NCBI GenBank assembly: GCA_964478165.1
Contig: CAYZGU010000015.1
Span: forward strand, 1 to 13,826
DNA from: CAYZGU01 sp964478165
Lineage (GTDB): Bacteria; Poribacteria; WGA-4E; JAJDTR01
Length of the DNA stretch: 13,826 nt
Direction: 5' to 3'
Positions 6,865 to 13,826 of this stretch are shown here, one piece after another (the stretch's first letter is position 1; every line of letters starts with the position of its first letter). The notes beneath the pieces are model-generated. The model was given only the letters and a program-made list of their open reading frames with translations, was not told the origin of the DNA and searched no databases. The translations under genes were made by a program, and so were the position numbers.

Positions 6865-8799
6865 TTAAGGATAAAATTGATACATCGTTGTATTCAATAT
6901 CACATTCAAGAAACTCCAAATACTACCCATAAGATAATCACCTAGGACAAGTCCCAGAAAAAATGGAATTGCGCGTCGGTAACTCCGAATACCACCGTGT
7001 CTAAGGATTACCCATTTTAAAACCAGGCAAATGAGAATGGGGGCCCAGAGATCCGACATCTCCTGATTTGATGCCATCACGTAGCCCAGTGGATGCAGTG
7101 GGAGCCAGAAGAACTTGACGCGCAAGTATGTCAACAACCCCATTACACCGAACCCCAGCGCCATGAACACCACGCCAGCCCAATCGGTAGCAGTCGGATA
7201 GTGAAGAAAATTGGTCAACCTGGCGAAATATTCTTGGCCATATCCCAAGGACCATTTCCCAAAATACGCAGAATCAGCCCCCTTCTCATAATACAAATGA
7301 AGTTGGACCCATAAGTAGGCAATAATGCCGATTCCGGTCGCAATCAGGATTCCAGCAAGCATTCGCCGTGGCTCAATTTTAGCTTGCTCAGCAATCTTGA
7401 ACGCTTCCAATTGATGGGGCATCTGCTGAGGCCGGTAATCTCTATTGAAAAAACAGATTGATAGTGCTGTTAAGTTTTGTGCACCGAGACCTCGAGTACC
7501 CAGAATCGTATTCAACACATATCGGGGCGCCTGCCAATGGTAGGCATGTACGAAGATCCCCGCCTCAGCGCGAATCCGTGTCGTAATTATAGGTGTGACG
7601 AGAAAAAGGAAGCTAAAGACCGAAGCCACACCGAGTGACATGCCAGCTCTGTGGAGTGCGAGAGTGAAAACAAAGAGCCCACCAACCAGCCCCCAAAGTG
7701 CCGTGCGATAGCGCATAGGTTCACCCACGTCATCGCGTATGGCATCCCGCACAAGAACATTCTTCAAAATTCCTCTGAAATGTTGCCTTCCGACCCAAAG
7801 GAAAAAGATACAGAGTCCTAAAAAAGCACCAAAGGTCTGTTCATCCTGATAAGGGAACTTGGGAAGTTTACCAAAACCATACAGATTTGCAAATGCAAGC
7901 TCGTTTCTGTAAAGAAAGTAAAAGACAGCTGTTGAAAAAAGCACATCGAGAGGCATCAAGAACATGATTCCAATAGCAAATGGATAGAAAGCAACTGTTA
8001 CACCGTCGTACAGGTTAAATGGCGACTCGTGGAACGCGAAATAACGCCGTGTAACCGGGATATCCGGAACGACGGGATAGAGTGTACTGAGCCCATTGAG
8101 AAGGCTGATTCCCCCCGCGATGGCAAATCCAACCCACATTCTCTTATTGCGAAAGAAACCTGAGGTCGGGTCGGTCATTTGTAGGGGAAGCTGAATGATT
8201 GGGAAGGTTAATCGCTCACGGTCTGCCCATTGCCGACGCAGAATCGAATTCAAACAGAGAAAAATGAAGGCCAAAAGAAGGAATAGTCCTAACCACGCGA
8301 GTATGACAGGAATCCACACTTTGAGATGGTGCTTTATGTAGAAGCTTGATTCGCCTAGATAGTACCCTTGCAGTGCCTTTTCATCATCAACAGTCAGCCA
8401 GCTGGGAATATAGGACCAGAATAGCGTTTTCCATTCATTTTCTTCAGTCGCGAACCAAAAGCCATGTCCTAAGACAGACAGTACTGCTTGCAGAACGTCA
8501 CATCCAGCCAGCGTTGTGGTCAGAGAAAGCATCACGTAGAGCAGCAGTAGTTCATCCCGTCGAAGTGCCATGTGCGGCACAAAGACATTGATGAGTCCAT
8601 TAATGACGAGCGTCCCCATCAGAATGAAAATGACATTTGAAAGTGGCACAACCCATGTTGGAAAGGTGTAGCGTACCAATTCCATCTGGATGAGCAGGTA
8701 ACAGTTGATTGGAACAACGAGCAGAACAATAAGCGATACGCGCCAGGTCAATCCACGTTGTCGATCGACCGATTGAGATTGTGCTTGTCCCTTCTTCAT
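6865..8799 (-). CDS. Polytopic membrane protein, DUF6785/DUF6784 type (OPT-transporter-like)
   Basis: This 644-residue integral membrane protein has about 12-13 hydrophobic segments, roughly at 19-38, 49-75, 83-108, 160-184, 222-241, 266-298, 322-337, 366-383, 387-405, 481-502, 539-558, 585-599 and 610-632. Conserved-looking motifs include LTFPIIQLP (197-205), FMPL-like FLMPLDVLFS (280-289), TRIRAEAGIFVHAY (407-420), FFWLPLHPLGYVMASN (563-578) and GGIRSYRRAIPFFLGLVLGDY (602-622). From memory these match the DUF6785 plus DUF6784 architecture found in Planctomycetes and Poribacteria, distantly like oligopeptide transporters. No function has been demonstrated that I know of; transport is an inference. 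An in-frame TAG lies two codons upstream, so ATG 8799 is the first possible start, yet no good ribosome site precedes it. It lies between PhyH-2 and PhyH-3, which suggests but does not prove a shared substrate. Confidence 0.8.
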   Translation of the reverse strand: MKKGQAQSQSVDRQRGLTWRVSLIVLLVVPINCYLLIQMELVRYTFPTWVVPLSNVIFILMGTLVINGLINVFVPHMALRRDELLLLYVMLSLTTTLAGCDVLQAVLSVLGHGFWFATEENEWKTLFWSYIPSWLTVDDEKALQGYYLGESSFYIKHHLKVWIPVILAWLGLFLLLAFIFLCLNSILRRQWADRERLTFPIIQLPLQMTDPTSGFFRNKRMWVGFAIAGGISLLNGLSTLYPVVPDIPVTRRYFAFHESPFNLYDGVTVAFYPFAIGIMFLMPLDVLFSTAVFYFLYRNELAFANLYGFGKLPKFPYQDEQTFGAFLGLCIFFLWVGRQHFRGILKNVLVRDAIRDDVGEPMRYRTALWGLVGGLFVFTLALHRAGMSLGVASVFSFLFLVTPIITTRIRAEAGIFVHAYHWQAPRYVLNTILGTRGLGAQNLTALSICFFNRDYRPQQMPHQLEAFKIAEQAKIEPRRMLAGILIATGIGIIAYLWVQLHLYYEKGADSAYFGKWSLGYGQEYFARLTNFLHYPTATDWAGVVFMALGFGVMGLLTYLRVKFFWLPLHPLGYVMASNQEMSDLWAPILICLVLKWVILRHGGIRSYRRAIPFFLGLVLGDYLMGSIWSFLNVILNTTMYQFYP

Positions 8800-9317
8800 A
8801 TTCTAATAGTATGATTTATCGTCCCACCTTGGCGGGCATAGTGCTGAACCCTGATTTCCGAGCTCACATCAACTCTGTCCCGGTTAATGTGATGGGCAGA
8901 ACATTGTCCTGGGTAAAAAACACAGATCCCATCACAAACGGATTATTCCACATAATTACGAAAACATTTTGACAAGAAATCAGCCAATGCGAGAAGGGGT
9001 TCTCTCGTTAGAACAGGTGGGAATAAAGATTGAGAATTAGTAGAAACTGTCTGTTGAACTGAAGCGCGGGTGTCCCCTGAAGCTTGTCGGGTCGTACATC
9101 TTACATAATCGGACCAGTCACAAGCGATTTTGATAATTCTCACAAGACAGTGAGGCGGAACCTGAAGCGAGGAAACAGAGGGCAACATGAAAGCTGCTAC
9201 CCGTCTCTCCATACACACCTCACCATAACCGATTGGGATATTAGTATTCATCGTCCCGCAGCATCGATTTTAAGAATCGAAACACTACAACACCAGTGGC
9301 AATTTCACAGCATTGAG
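8800..9317. other. Gap between PhyH-3 and the membrane-protein gene
   Basis: Both flanking genes run on the minus strand, but 518 bases separate them, so they are probably not cotranscribed. A minus-strand open frame at 8943-9251 has no ribosome site and no recognisable motif. A weak hairpin, TCGATT 9264-9269 with AATCGA 9275-9280, lies about 40 bases past the PhyH-3 stop and lacks a T tract. Nothing else stands out. Confidence 0.55.
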
Positions 9318-10181
9318 TTAAACGAACGGATATTTCTCAGCTGGCGTTTTGAGTTCTCGTGTGAGATTCTCCAATGGGAAACCCCTACTTCCGGTCAACA
9401 CAGGATGATATTCTTCCGGAATAGTCTTCAAGAATTCTTCATCTGGTTCATACCCCTGATATGGTTGGAACATGGATGGACCGTACCCACCAACAATAAA
9501 TACACGTTCCTTTCCTGAAGTACAGATTCCGCCCGAATGTACGAGAGATTCGAAAAATAGCAGTGTTGAACCCGCCGGAGCAACCACGTGGTGAATCAGT
9601 TTTTCAGGGGATTTCAACGCTACTGCGATGATATCCTCCCTTTTGATGTTACCTAGCTTGTGGCTCCCGAGAATAACGGCCGTTCCCCCGTCCTCATCTC
9701 CCAAATTCGTTAGATTCGTAAGTGTTTTGATAAATGGACAGTGGTACAGACCATGCGTCGTGCCACCAAATTCTGGCCGCCAGCCGCCATGGAATCCGTA
9801 TTGCTGCAGCGTAATTTTATCTGGCGAATAACGAATAACATGGACATCCGACTGTAGCAGTCGGACATGAGTTCCAACGATTTCTTGGGCAAGCCCAACC
9901 AAATATGGATTAGTCAGATAATCGAAAAAGCATTCATCGATGTGTGGGAGATTATCGATGCGAAAATAATCTGGTTCGGTTCTGCTATGTGAATTTGCAA
10001 CAATTCCGAATGGGTACTCACCCGTTTGACGAAAAACACTTTCGATTTCATGGATTTTATCGAGCAACACGGAAACTCGTTCCTCTGACAGCGCTTGTTC
10101 GATAACAACGTAACCGCAGACTTCAAGATGCAGACGCTCTACCGGCGTTAAAGCGGGAAACGGCTTCCTAAAGTCTCGCAT
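9318..10181 (-). CDS. PhyH-3: PhyH-family protein with HxG in place of HxD
   Basis: This 287-residue protein shares the PhyH layout: N-terminal CGYVVIEQAL (22-31), the DEDGGTAVILGSHK loop (162-175), distal His H215 in FFESLVHSGG and R226 as the probable 2-oxoglutarate ligand. The first iron motif reads FHGGWRP (H131-G-G133), so the Asp of the H-x-D triad is Gly. In non-haem iron halogenases of this superfamily (SyrB2 HxA, WelO5 HxG) the same change opens a halide site. I also recall a large uncharacterised environmental PhyH subfamily with an HGG motif, so the change may define a clade rather than prove halogenation. Nearby D161, D162, D164 or H143/H147 might supply a ligand instead. ATG 10181 is the only sensible start; the ribosome site (GAAAG) is weak and an in-frame TAA lies 24 bases upstream. 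The product is soluble and its substrate unknown. Confidence 0.82.
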   Translation of the reverse strand: MRDFRKPFPALTPVERLHLEVCGYVVIEQALSEERVSVLLDKIHEIESVFRQTGEYPFGIVANSHSRTEPDYFRIDNLPHIDECFFDYLTNPYLVGLAQEIVGTHVRLLQSDVHVIRYSPDKITLQQYGFHGGWRPEFGGTTHGLYHCPFIKTLTNLTNLGDEDGGTAVILGSHKLGNIKREDIIAVALKSPEKLIHHVVAPAGSTLLFFESLVHSGGICTSGKERVFIVGGYGPSMFQPYQGYEPDEEFLKTIPEEYHPVLTGSRGFPLENLTRELKTPAEKYPFV

Positions 10182-11136
10182 AATCAGTTCTTTCGTCGTG
10201 ACTTAAAAATCCGATGTTGAATGTTTTCATTACATCAGGCCATGGCAAAAAATGTTTGGCGATGATAACCAGCCCTCATCATCACATGATCCAGTTTACA
10301 CGGCTTACTGCCCTAAATCAACAGAAATCGTCAAATCGGAAATCCCAGACACGATTGCCTGACAGACAAGCACCGCTCAAAATTCAAATTCAGTGAATGC
10401 GAGCCAACCCCTTGTTAATTGTTCTTTTCTGTGGAAACAATGTCATAATCTGCGGAGACATCAGGAGTGAGAATCGATGGGACTTTGTTAGTAACTTGCT
10501 CTTGAGAGAGGAGGAAGCATTCTTGCCGAAGTAGATGAGAAGATTTCCCGCCGATCTCCGGCTTAAGATTGTGAAGGCTTCTTAACAACAATCTGATGGA
10601 CCTAACACCTTTCTGATTGACATTGGGCATGAAAGCACTATAATATAGACGGTAATGGCAGAAAACAGAGCTGAAAAGATGTTGAGGTAGACTTTGACTC
10701 TTCGCGACACAATTTGGGATCTTGTCTGTTTCTTACCTGAGCCGGCGACCTTTCGATACCATACTTTAACTAAACCCTGAGACTATTTAACCCCTCTTGA
10801 CTACCCCACAAATCGGAACTTCCCCGCGAAACTCCTAAAGAATAAATCTGCTTTATCAGCTTCAATCATTGGTCAAGATCGAGTCTCTAATGGGGGGCTT
10901 AGAAATGGAAAATGAATAAGAAGATACATTGGAAATCTTTGCACAAGTTCTCTATCTCATCCAATATAAGGTGGCGTCCTGTAAGTGGCGAAAGATTGTT
11001 ACTCCTCCACAGGCCATGATACACTAAGCAAAGAACTAGGAGTTGTGTGAAAGTGGGGCAGAGGAAGGGGAGGAGGGCATGATAATGGAGACGCAAAAGG
11101 TCTAATTTGTGAACCGCCTGCCAAAGGAGTTAAGCC
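10182..11136. other. Divergent gap between PhyH-3 and the propeller gene
   Basis: About 0.95 kb separates two genes that point away from each other. It holds a consensus promoter at 10617-10644 (+). Open frames at 10415-10630 (-) and 10899-11096 (-) lack ribosome sites and recognisable motifs, and I take them as non-coding. The purine-rich stretch at 11050-11095 has no evident structure. A weaker promoter-like pair, TTGTTA 10996-11001 and TACACT 11020-11025, lies closer to the propeller gene. Confidence 0.5.
10617..10644 (+). promoter_or_regulatory. Perfect sigma-70-type promoter
   Basis: TTGACA at 10617-10622 and TATAAT at 10639-10644 are exact consensus boxes separated by 16 bases. Transcription would start near 10651 and run toward the propeller gene at 11137, giving a ~490-base leader, or it could make a separate small RNA. 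Only an 11-codon ORF without a ribosome site (ATG at 10655) opens the transcript. Confidence 0.6.
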
Positions 11137-12210
11137 ATGAAAATAGGAATTCTTGGAATCCATAGTAGAAACGCAGAAGCATTAAGAATGACGATCTGCC
11201 TCTTTTGTTTTAGCATTGTCAATTGTGTCTTTAGTGATGAAAATCTAGGACTAAACGAAGGTAAGTTGGTGTTCTCAATCCGAGATTCGTATGTGACCCG
11301 AGATGGATTTCGGGCCGCAACTGGTACTTTGGAAAAAGGACGTGGACCACAGAAATGGTGGGAGTTCTACCAATCTGACATCTGTACAATAAATCCTGAT
11401 GGATCGGACTTCCAGAAACTCACTAACGATGGACTGTCTCGCCATCCACGCTGGTCACAAGATCGCACACGGATTGCTTATATTTCCGGAATCGGTATCC
11501 ACCAATCGCTTTTTGTAATGATGGCAGACGGTCGGCACCCGAAAGAACTGGTCAAAAAACAGTACCATATCCACGAGTATTGGTGGTCTCCAGCCGGTGA
11601 CGCGATCTTACTAGCTGTCGAAATTGACCGTGCCAAAGATCGGCTCGAAAACTGGGTCGTTAGCATTGACGGTAAGAAGACACAACGATGGCGTAGTGGT
11701 CGATTCACCCGGGGGTGGATTCGATGGAATCCAGACGGGAAAAAAGTGAAAACACCGAGAAATCGTTTCATTGATGCAATGCCAGATGATGTCAGTTGGC
11801 CAAAGTGGTCGCCTTCGCGAAAACACCTCACATTTATTACAAATGGGGTGCTTGCTATCGCCGATGTCGATGCGATTAGTGCAACCGGATTCTGGGTTTT
11901 GCAGAGGAACGAAGTGCCGTGTGAACGGATTGAAGAATGGTCACCTGACGGGAAACAGGTCCTATTTTATCTTCGCAGTGAAATTTGTGTAGCGACAGTC
12001 AAACGGGGCAAATTCACATCATATCGAAACTTGAGTCGCTTTAAAGGTAAGGGTGCCACTTGGAGCCCTAACGGTAAGCAAATCGCCTTCATCGGGCAGG
12101 ACCAACGCGGCCGGCGAACGAGCGAGCTCTATACAATCAATGTAGCAAACGGAGAGATGAGACAGATAACATATACCAACTTCGACTATTTCGATTTGCA
12201 TTGGCGCTGA
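11137..12210 (+). CDS. Exported WD40-like (PD40/TolB-type) beta-propeller protein
   Basis: This 357-residue protein has at least five copies of the PD40 blade motif 'W-S-P-D-G-K.I.F'. They are at W106 (WSQDRTRIAYIS), W150 (WSPAGDAILLA), W224 (WSPSRKHLTFI), W268 (WSPDGKQVLFY) and W309 (WSPNGKQIAFIG), with a degenerate one at W197 (WNPDGKK). TINPDG at 84-89 and TINVANGEMRQIT (333-345) are the connecting strands. This is the C-terminal propeller fold of TolB and many stand-alone periplasmic proteins. There is no TolB N-terminal domain, so it is not TolB itself. A hydrophobic stretch at 18-31 after an unusually long 17-residue charged lead suggests a signal peptide with cleavage near S33. An excellent AAAGGAGT (11123-11130) precedes the ATG. 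A role in protein-protein or glycan binding in the envelope is the family norm; no catalytic motif is seen. It is a single gene with 385 bases to the next. Confidence 0.85.
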   Translation: MKIGILGIHSRNAEALRMTICLFCFSIVNCVFSDENLGLNEGKLVFSIRDSYVTRDGFRAATGTLEKGRGPQKWWEFYQSDICTINPDGSDFQKLTNDGLSRHPRWSQDRTRIAYISGIGIHQSLFVMMADGRHPKELVKKQYHIHEYWWSPAGDAILLAVEIDRAKDRLENWVVSIDGKKTQRWRSGRFTRGWIRWNPDGKKVKTPRNRFIDAMPDDVSWPKWSPSRKHLTFITNGVLAIADVDAISATGFWVLQRNEVPCERIEEWSPDGKQVLFYLRSEICVATVKRGKFTSYRNLSRFKGKGATWSPNGKQIAFIGQDQRGRRTSELYTINVANGEMRQITYTNFDYFDLHWR

Positions 12211-12326
12211 AGTTAACAAGAGTGGAACCCAGCGAATTGAACAAATAGTCCACTCCCATTGTGGTAAGTCCCTAGATCATTATGTAACATATTCTCCCCG
12301 AACACAGAGGATGAACATGTCAAAAT

Positions 12327-12363
12327 TAATGTTATCGTCAATCTACGGTTAACGATAACATTA
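12327..12363 (+). terminator. 12-bp perfect inverted repeat, possible terminator or operator
   Basis: TAATGTTATCGT (12327-12338) is followed after 13 bases by its exact complement, ACGATAACATTA (12352-12363). It lies 117 bases past the propeller stop and 233 before the oxidoreductase. The stem is A/T-rich and no T run follows, so an intrinsic terminator is doubtful; a regulator site or transcript-stabilising hairpin is equally possible. Confidence 0.45.
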
Positions 12364-12374
12364 GAACAGTTCTA
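12362..12374. repeat. 13-base palindrome abutting the inverted repeat
   Basis: TAGAAC and GTTCTA flank a single A (12368), sharing two bases with the right arm of the preceding inverted repeat. This spacing is typical of small operator half-sites, but it has no proven role. Confidence 0.3.
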
Positions 12375-12595
12375 GTTTCTGAGGAAATATGCGGGGCGCT
12401 ACGATGTGAATATACCTGAAGTTATTCGTGCTCACACAGCCAAAGAATTGAGGATGAGACAGGCCATGTGCCAAAAAGGAAAGCCAAAACGGAATGCCGT
12501 ACCCAAATTGTCTATCGCCAAAATCTCTGCAAAATATCCCGAATGTTTTCGGTAATGAGGTTACTAATTCTAAGCAGGAGAACTGACAATAGAAG

Positions 12596-13639
12596 ATGAC
12601 CGACACAATATACCAAGCAGCAATCATTGGCCTCGGATTTATTGGTGGCGCAGATCAGGTCTCCGGTGATAATGTAGGCCAGAAAGTGTCCAATCTTGAT
12701 GGCACTCACTCAGTCGCCCTCTCGAACCACCCATGCGTTGATCTGGTGGCAGGCAGCAGCCGTGATTTGGGTCGGCGAGAGCGTTTTGCGCGGCGTACCG
12801 AGGCGCGAACGTACTCAGATTGGCGTGAATTACTTGCTCAAGAGGAACTCGATATCGTTAGTGTTGCCACATATACTCCGTCCCATGCTGAGATCTCAAT
12901 TGCGTGTGCTGAGCATGGTGTCCGTGTCATCTACTGCGAAAAAGCGATTGCAACTCGATTATCGGATGCTGAGCGGATGCTTGAAGTGTGCAGAGAAAAT
13001 GGCGCACTCCTAGTTATCAACCACAATGCCCGATTTAGCCCCAATTGTCGCCGTTTAAGAGATCTTATCCTCGCGAACCAATTAGGTGAACTGACCTCTG
13101 CATCGGTCCAGTGGAGCACAGGTCGACTAGGAGGAGTAGGGACGCATGTCATTGATGCCCTTTGCATGTTGACCAGTCGGAGAGTGTTGGCAGTTTCTGG
13201 CACCCTCGATTTATCTGGCAGGCCTGATTGTCGTGGACCAAAATTTCGGGATCCAGGCGCCTGGGGTGTCATACAGCTTGAAAACGGGCTTATGGTAACG
13301 GTAAATGCACCAGATTATGGTAACGTACCACTACAAATCTGCATTAATGGTACAGCTGGACGGGCAATCACCGACCGGTCGCAAGTCACTATCGACTATG
13401 AGAACGACAATGAACAGCAGTGGCCTCCCTCGAATGATGGAAAAACATCAATGGACAGGGCCGTGGGAGAAATAGTTGCTTGGCTTAATGACGGCACACC
13501 ATTCCCATATGCGGCCGACGAAGCCGCAGGAACGCTAGAAGCCGTCGTTGGTTTTCATGTGTCGCACGCTCGAAACGCAGCATGGGTGGAGTTGCCCTTG
13601 CTTGGCGTCGATCGTGACCGTGAAGTGCTCAGTGCTTGA
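12596..13639 (+). CDS. Gfo/Idh/MocA family NAD(P)-dependent oxidoreductase
   Basis: This 347-residue protein has a Rossmann domain with GLGFIG (12-17), the EK pair of the family's EKP signature (CEKAIA, E115-K116, Lys catalytic in relatives), INHNARF (141-147) and a C-terminal alpha/beta domain. Members oxidise or reduce a hydroxyl on sugars, inositols or related compounds with NAD(P). GVGTHVIDAL (180-189, read GVGTH from the preceding GG) carries the usual active-site His (H184), but the Asp that normally sits four residues before it is Gly180. About 20 extra residues (18-38) follow the nucleotide loop before the THS motif; I recall a subgroup with such an insert. An in-frame TAG at 12590-12592 fixes the start at ATG 12596; AGGAG at 12576-12580 is 15 bases away, longer than usual. 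Translation ends in three consecutive stops (TGA TAA TAA, 13637-13645). The substrate is unknown. Confidence 0.88.
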   Translation: MTDTIYQAAIIGLGFIGGADQVSGDNVGQKVSNLDGTHSVALSNHPCVDLVAGSSRDLGRRERFARRTEARTYSDWRELLAQEELDIVSVATYTPSHAEISIACAEHGVRVIYCEKAIATRLSDAERMLEVCRENGALLVINHNARFSPNCRRLRDLILANQLGELTSASVQWSTGRLGGVGTHVIDALCMLTSRRVLAVSGTLDLSGRPDCRGPKFRDPGAWGVIQLENGLMVTVNAPDYGNVPLQICINGTAGRAITDRSQVTIDYENDNEQQWPPSNDGKTSMDRAVGEIVAWLNDGTPFPYAADEAAGTLEAVVGFHVSHARNAAWVELPLLGVDRDREVLSA

Positions 13640-13670
13640 TAATAAGGCGATTTTAAGAAAGACAGAAGAA

Positions 13671-13713
13671 CATTGTACGAGGATGACTAAAACCAAGCAA
13701 TCTTTGTACAATG
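13671..13713 (+). terminator. Hairpin downstream of the oxidoreductase
   Basis: CATTGTAC (13671-13678) pairs with GTACAATG (13706-13713). Six further pairs inside, two of them G-U, extend the stem to about 14 bp with a 15-base loop (13685-13699). It lies ~30 bases after the stop codons. The G-U pairs mean it folds best as plus-strand RNA. There is no T tract, so a Rho-independent terminator is only possible. Confidence 0.4.
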
Positions 13714-13737
13714 CAAGTGCCCCCTTAACGTTTCTGA

Positions 13738-13786
13738 ACACTGGCTAAACCGACTTTCGCTATGACAAGTATGTTTTAGCCAGTGT
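13738..13786 (+). repeat. 12-bp perfect inverted repeat near the right edge
   Basis: ACACTGGCTAAA (13738-13749) and its exact complement TTTAGCCAGTGT (13775-13786) flank a 25-base loop. A GTTT follows the right arm. It could be a bidirectional terminator ending the oxidoreductase transcript or a small-element end; the loop is long for an efficient terminator. Confidence 0.4.
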
Positions 13787-13826
13787 GTTTATACCATAGA
13801 CAACTAGCAACCATGACCTTATTCGA

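Larger units (their letters stand above)
12211..12595. other. Gap between the propeller and oxidoreductase genes
   Basis: 385 bases hold a 12-bp inverted repeat and a short palindrome (listed separately) and no supported gene. The minus-strand frame at 12361-12627 overlaps the start of the oxidoreductase and is taken as non-coding. Confidence 0.6.

Noticed and set aside
8943..9251. 102-residue minus-strand frame between PhyH-3 and the membrane-protein gene
   Set aside because: No ribosome site or motif; composition looks random.
9084..9518. 144-residue plus-strand frame
   Set aside because: Its right half is antisense to the conserved end of PhyH-3 and it has no supported start.
10415..10630. 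71-residue minus-strand frame in the divergent gap
   Set aside because: No ribosome site, and its start codon lies between the -35 and -10 boxes of the opposite-strand consensus promoter.
1..13826. CRISPR array, tRNA/rRNA genes, transposases or phage genes
   Set aside because: No regularly spaced repeats, no tRNA T-loop with cloverleaf arms, no rRNA signature and no recombinase or transposase motifs were seen on either strand.
13813..13826. ATG near the right edge as the start of another gene
   Set aside because: No ribosome site precedes it and only four codons remain, so it cannot be judged.

Overview
The window looks like a chromosomal segment from an uncultured, environmental or host-associated bacterium. 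The gene families are phytanoyl-CoA-dioxygenase-like (PhyH) oxygenases, a Gfo/Idh/MocA oxidoreductase, an ADP-ribosylglycohydrolase carrying extra beta-rich domains, a DUF6785/DUF6784-type polytopic membrane protein and a WD40-like (PD40) propeller. From memory, this mixture is typical of Candidatus Poribacteria (sponge symbionts) and related Planctomycetes- or Latescibacteria-like lineages; the lineage is an inference, not something the bases prove. There are no rRNA genes, tRNAs, CRISPR arrays or intact transposases that I can see. Coding density is low: about 8.8 kb of 13.8 kb, with several 0.4-1.2 kb gaps, one of which holds a clearly decayed gene.

Layout. 2-115 (+) is the 3' end of a gene resembling the C-terminus of an O-methyltransferase. 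Its stop overlaps the stop of the convergent ADP-ribosylglycohydrolase gene (107-2248, -). Behind that gene's start, at about 2341-3007 (-), is a frameshifted and truncated relic of a propionyl/acetyl-CoA synthetase. A gene-poor gap of about 1.2 kb follows. Then come PhyH-1 (4253-4948, +), a 0.9 kb gap, and PhyH-2 (5852-6757, +), which has a small leader ORF and hairpin in front of it. PhyH-2 converges on the membrane protein (6865-8799, -). After a 0.5 kb gap comes PhyH-3 (9318-10181, -). A 0.95 kb gap contains a perfect sigma-70-type promoter pointing toward the secreted propeller protein (11137-12210, +). The last gene is the Gfo/Idh/MocA oxidoreductase (12596-13639, +), followed by two inverted repeats.

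How the genes might work together. Three different PhyH-family oxygenases, one NAD(P)-dependent oxidoreductase, a candidate transporter and an acyl-CoA ligase relic lie within 11 kb. This suggests uptake and oxidative processing of small organic molecules. However, every gene has its own upstream gap and strand orientation alternates, so there is no convincing operon. I did not find a complete, obviously new multi-gene system. The most unusual signals are an Asp-to-Gly change in the iron-binding motif of PhyH-3 (HxG, as in non-haem iron halogenases), the decayed acyl-CoA synthetase, and the hairpin-enclosed leader ORF before PhyH-2.
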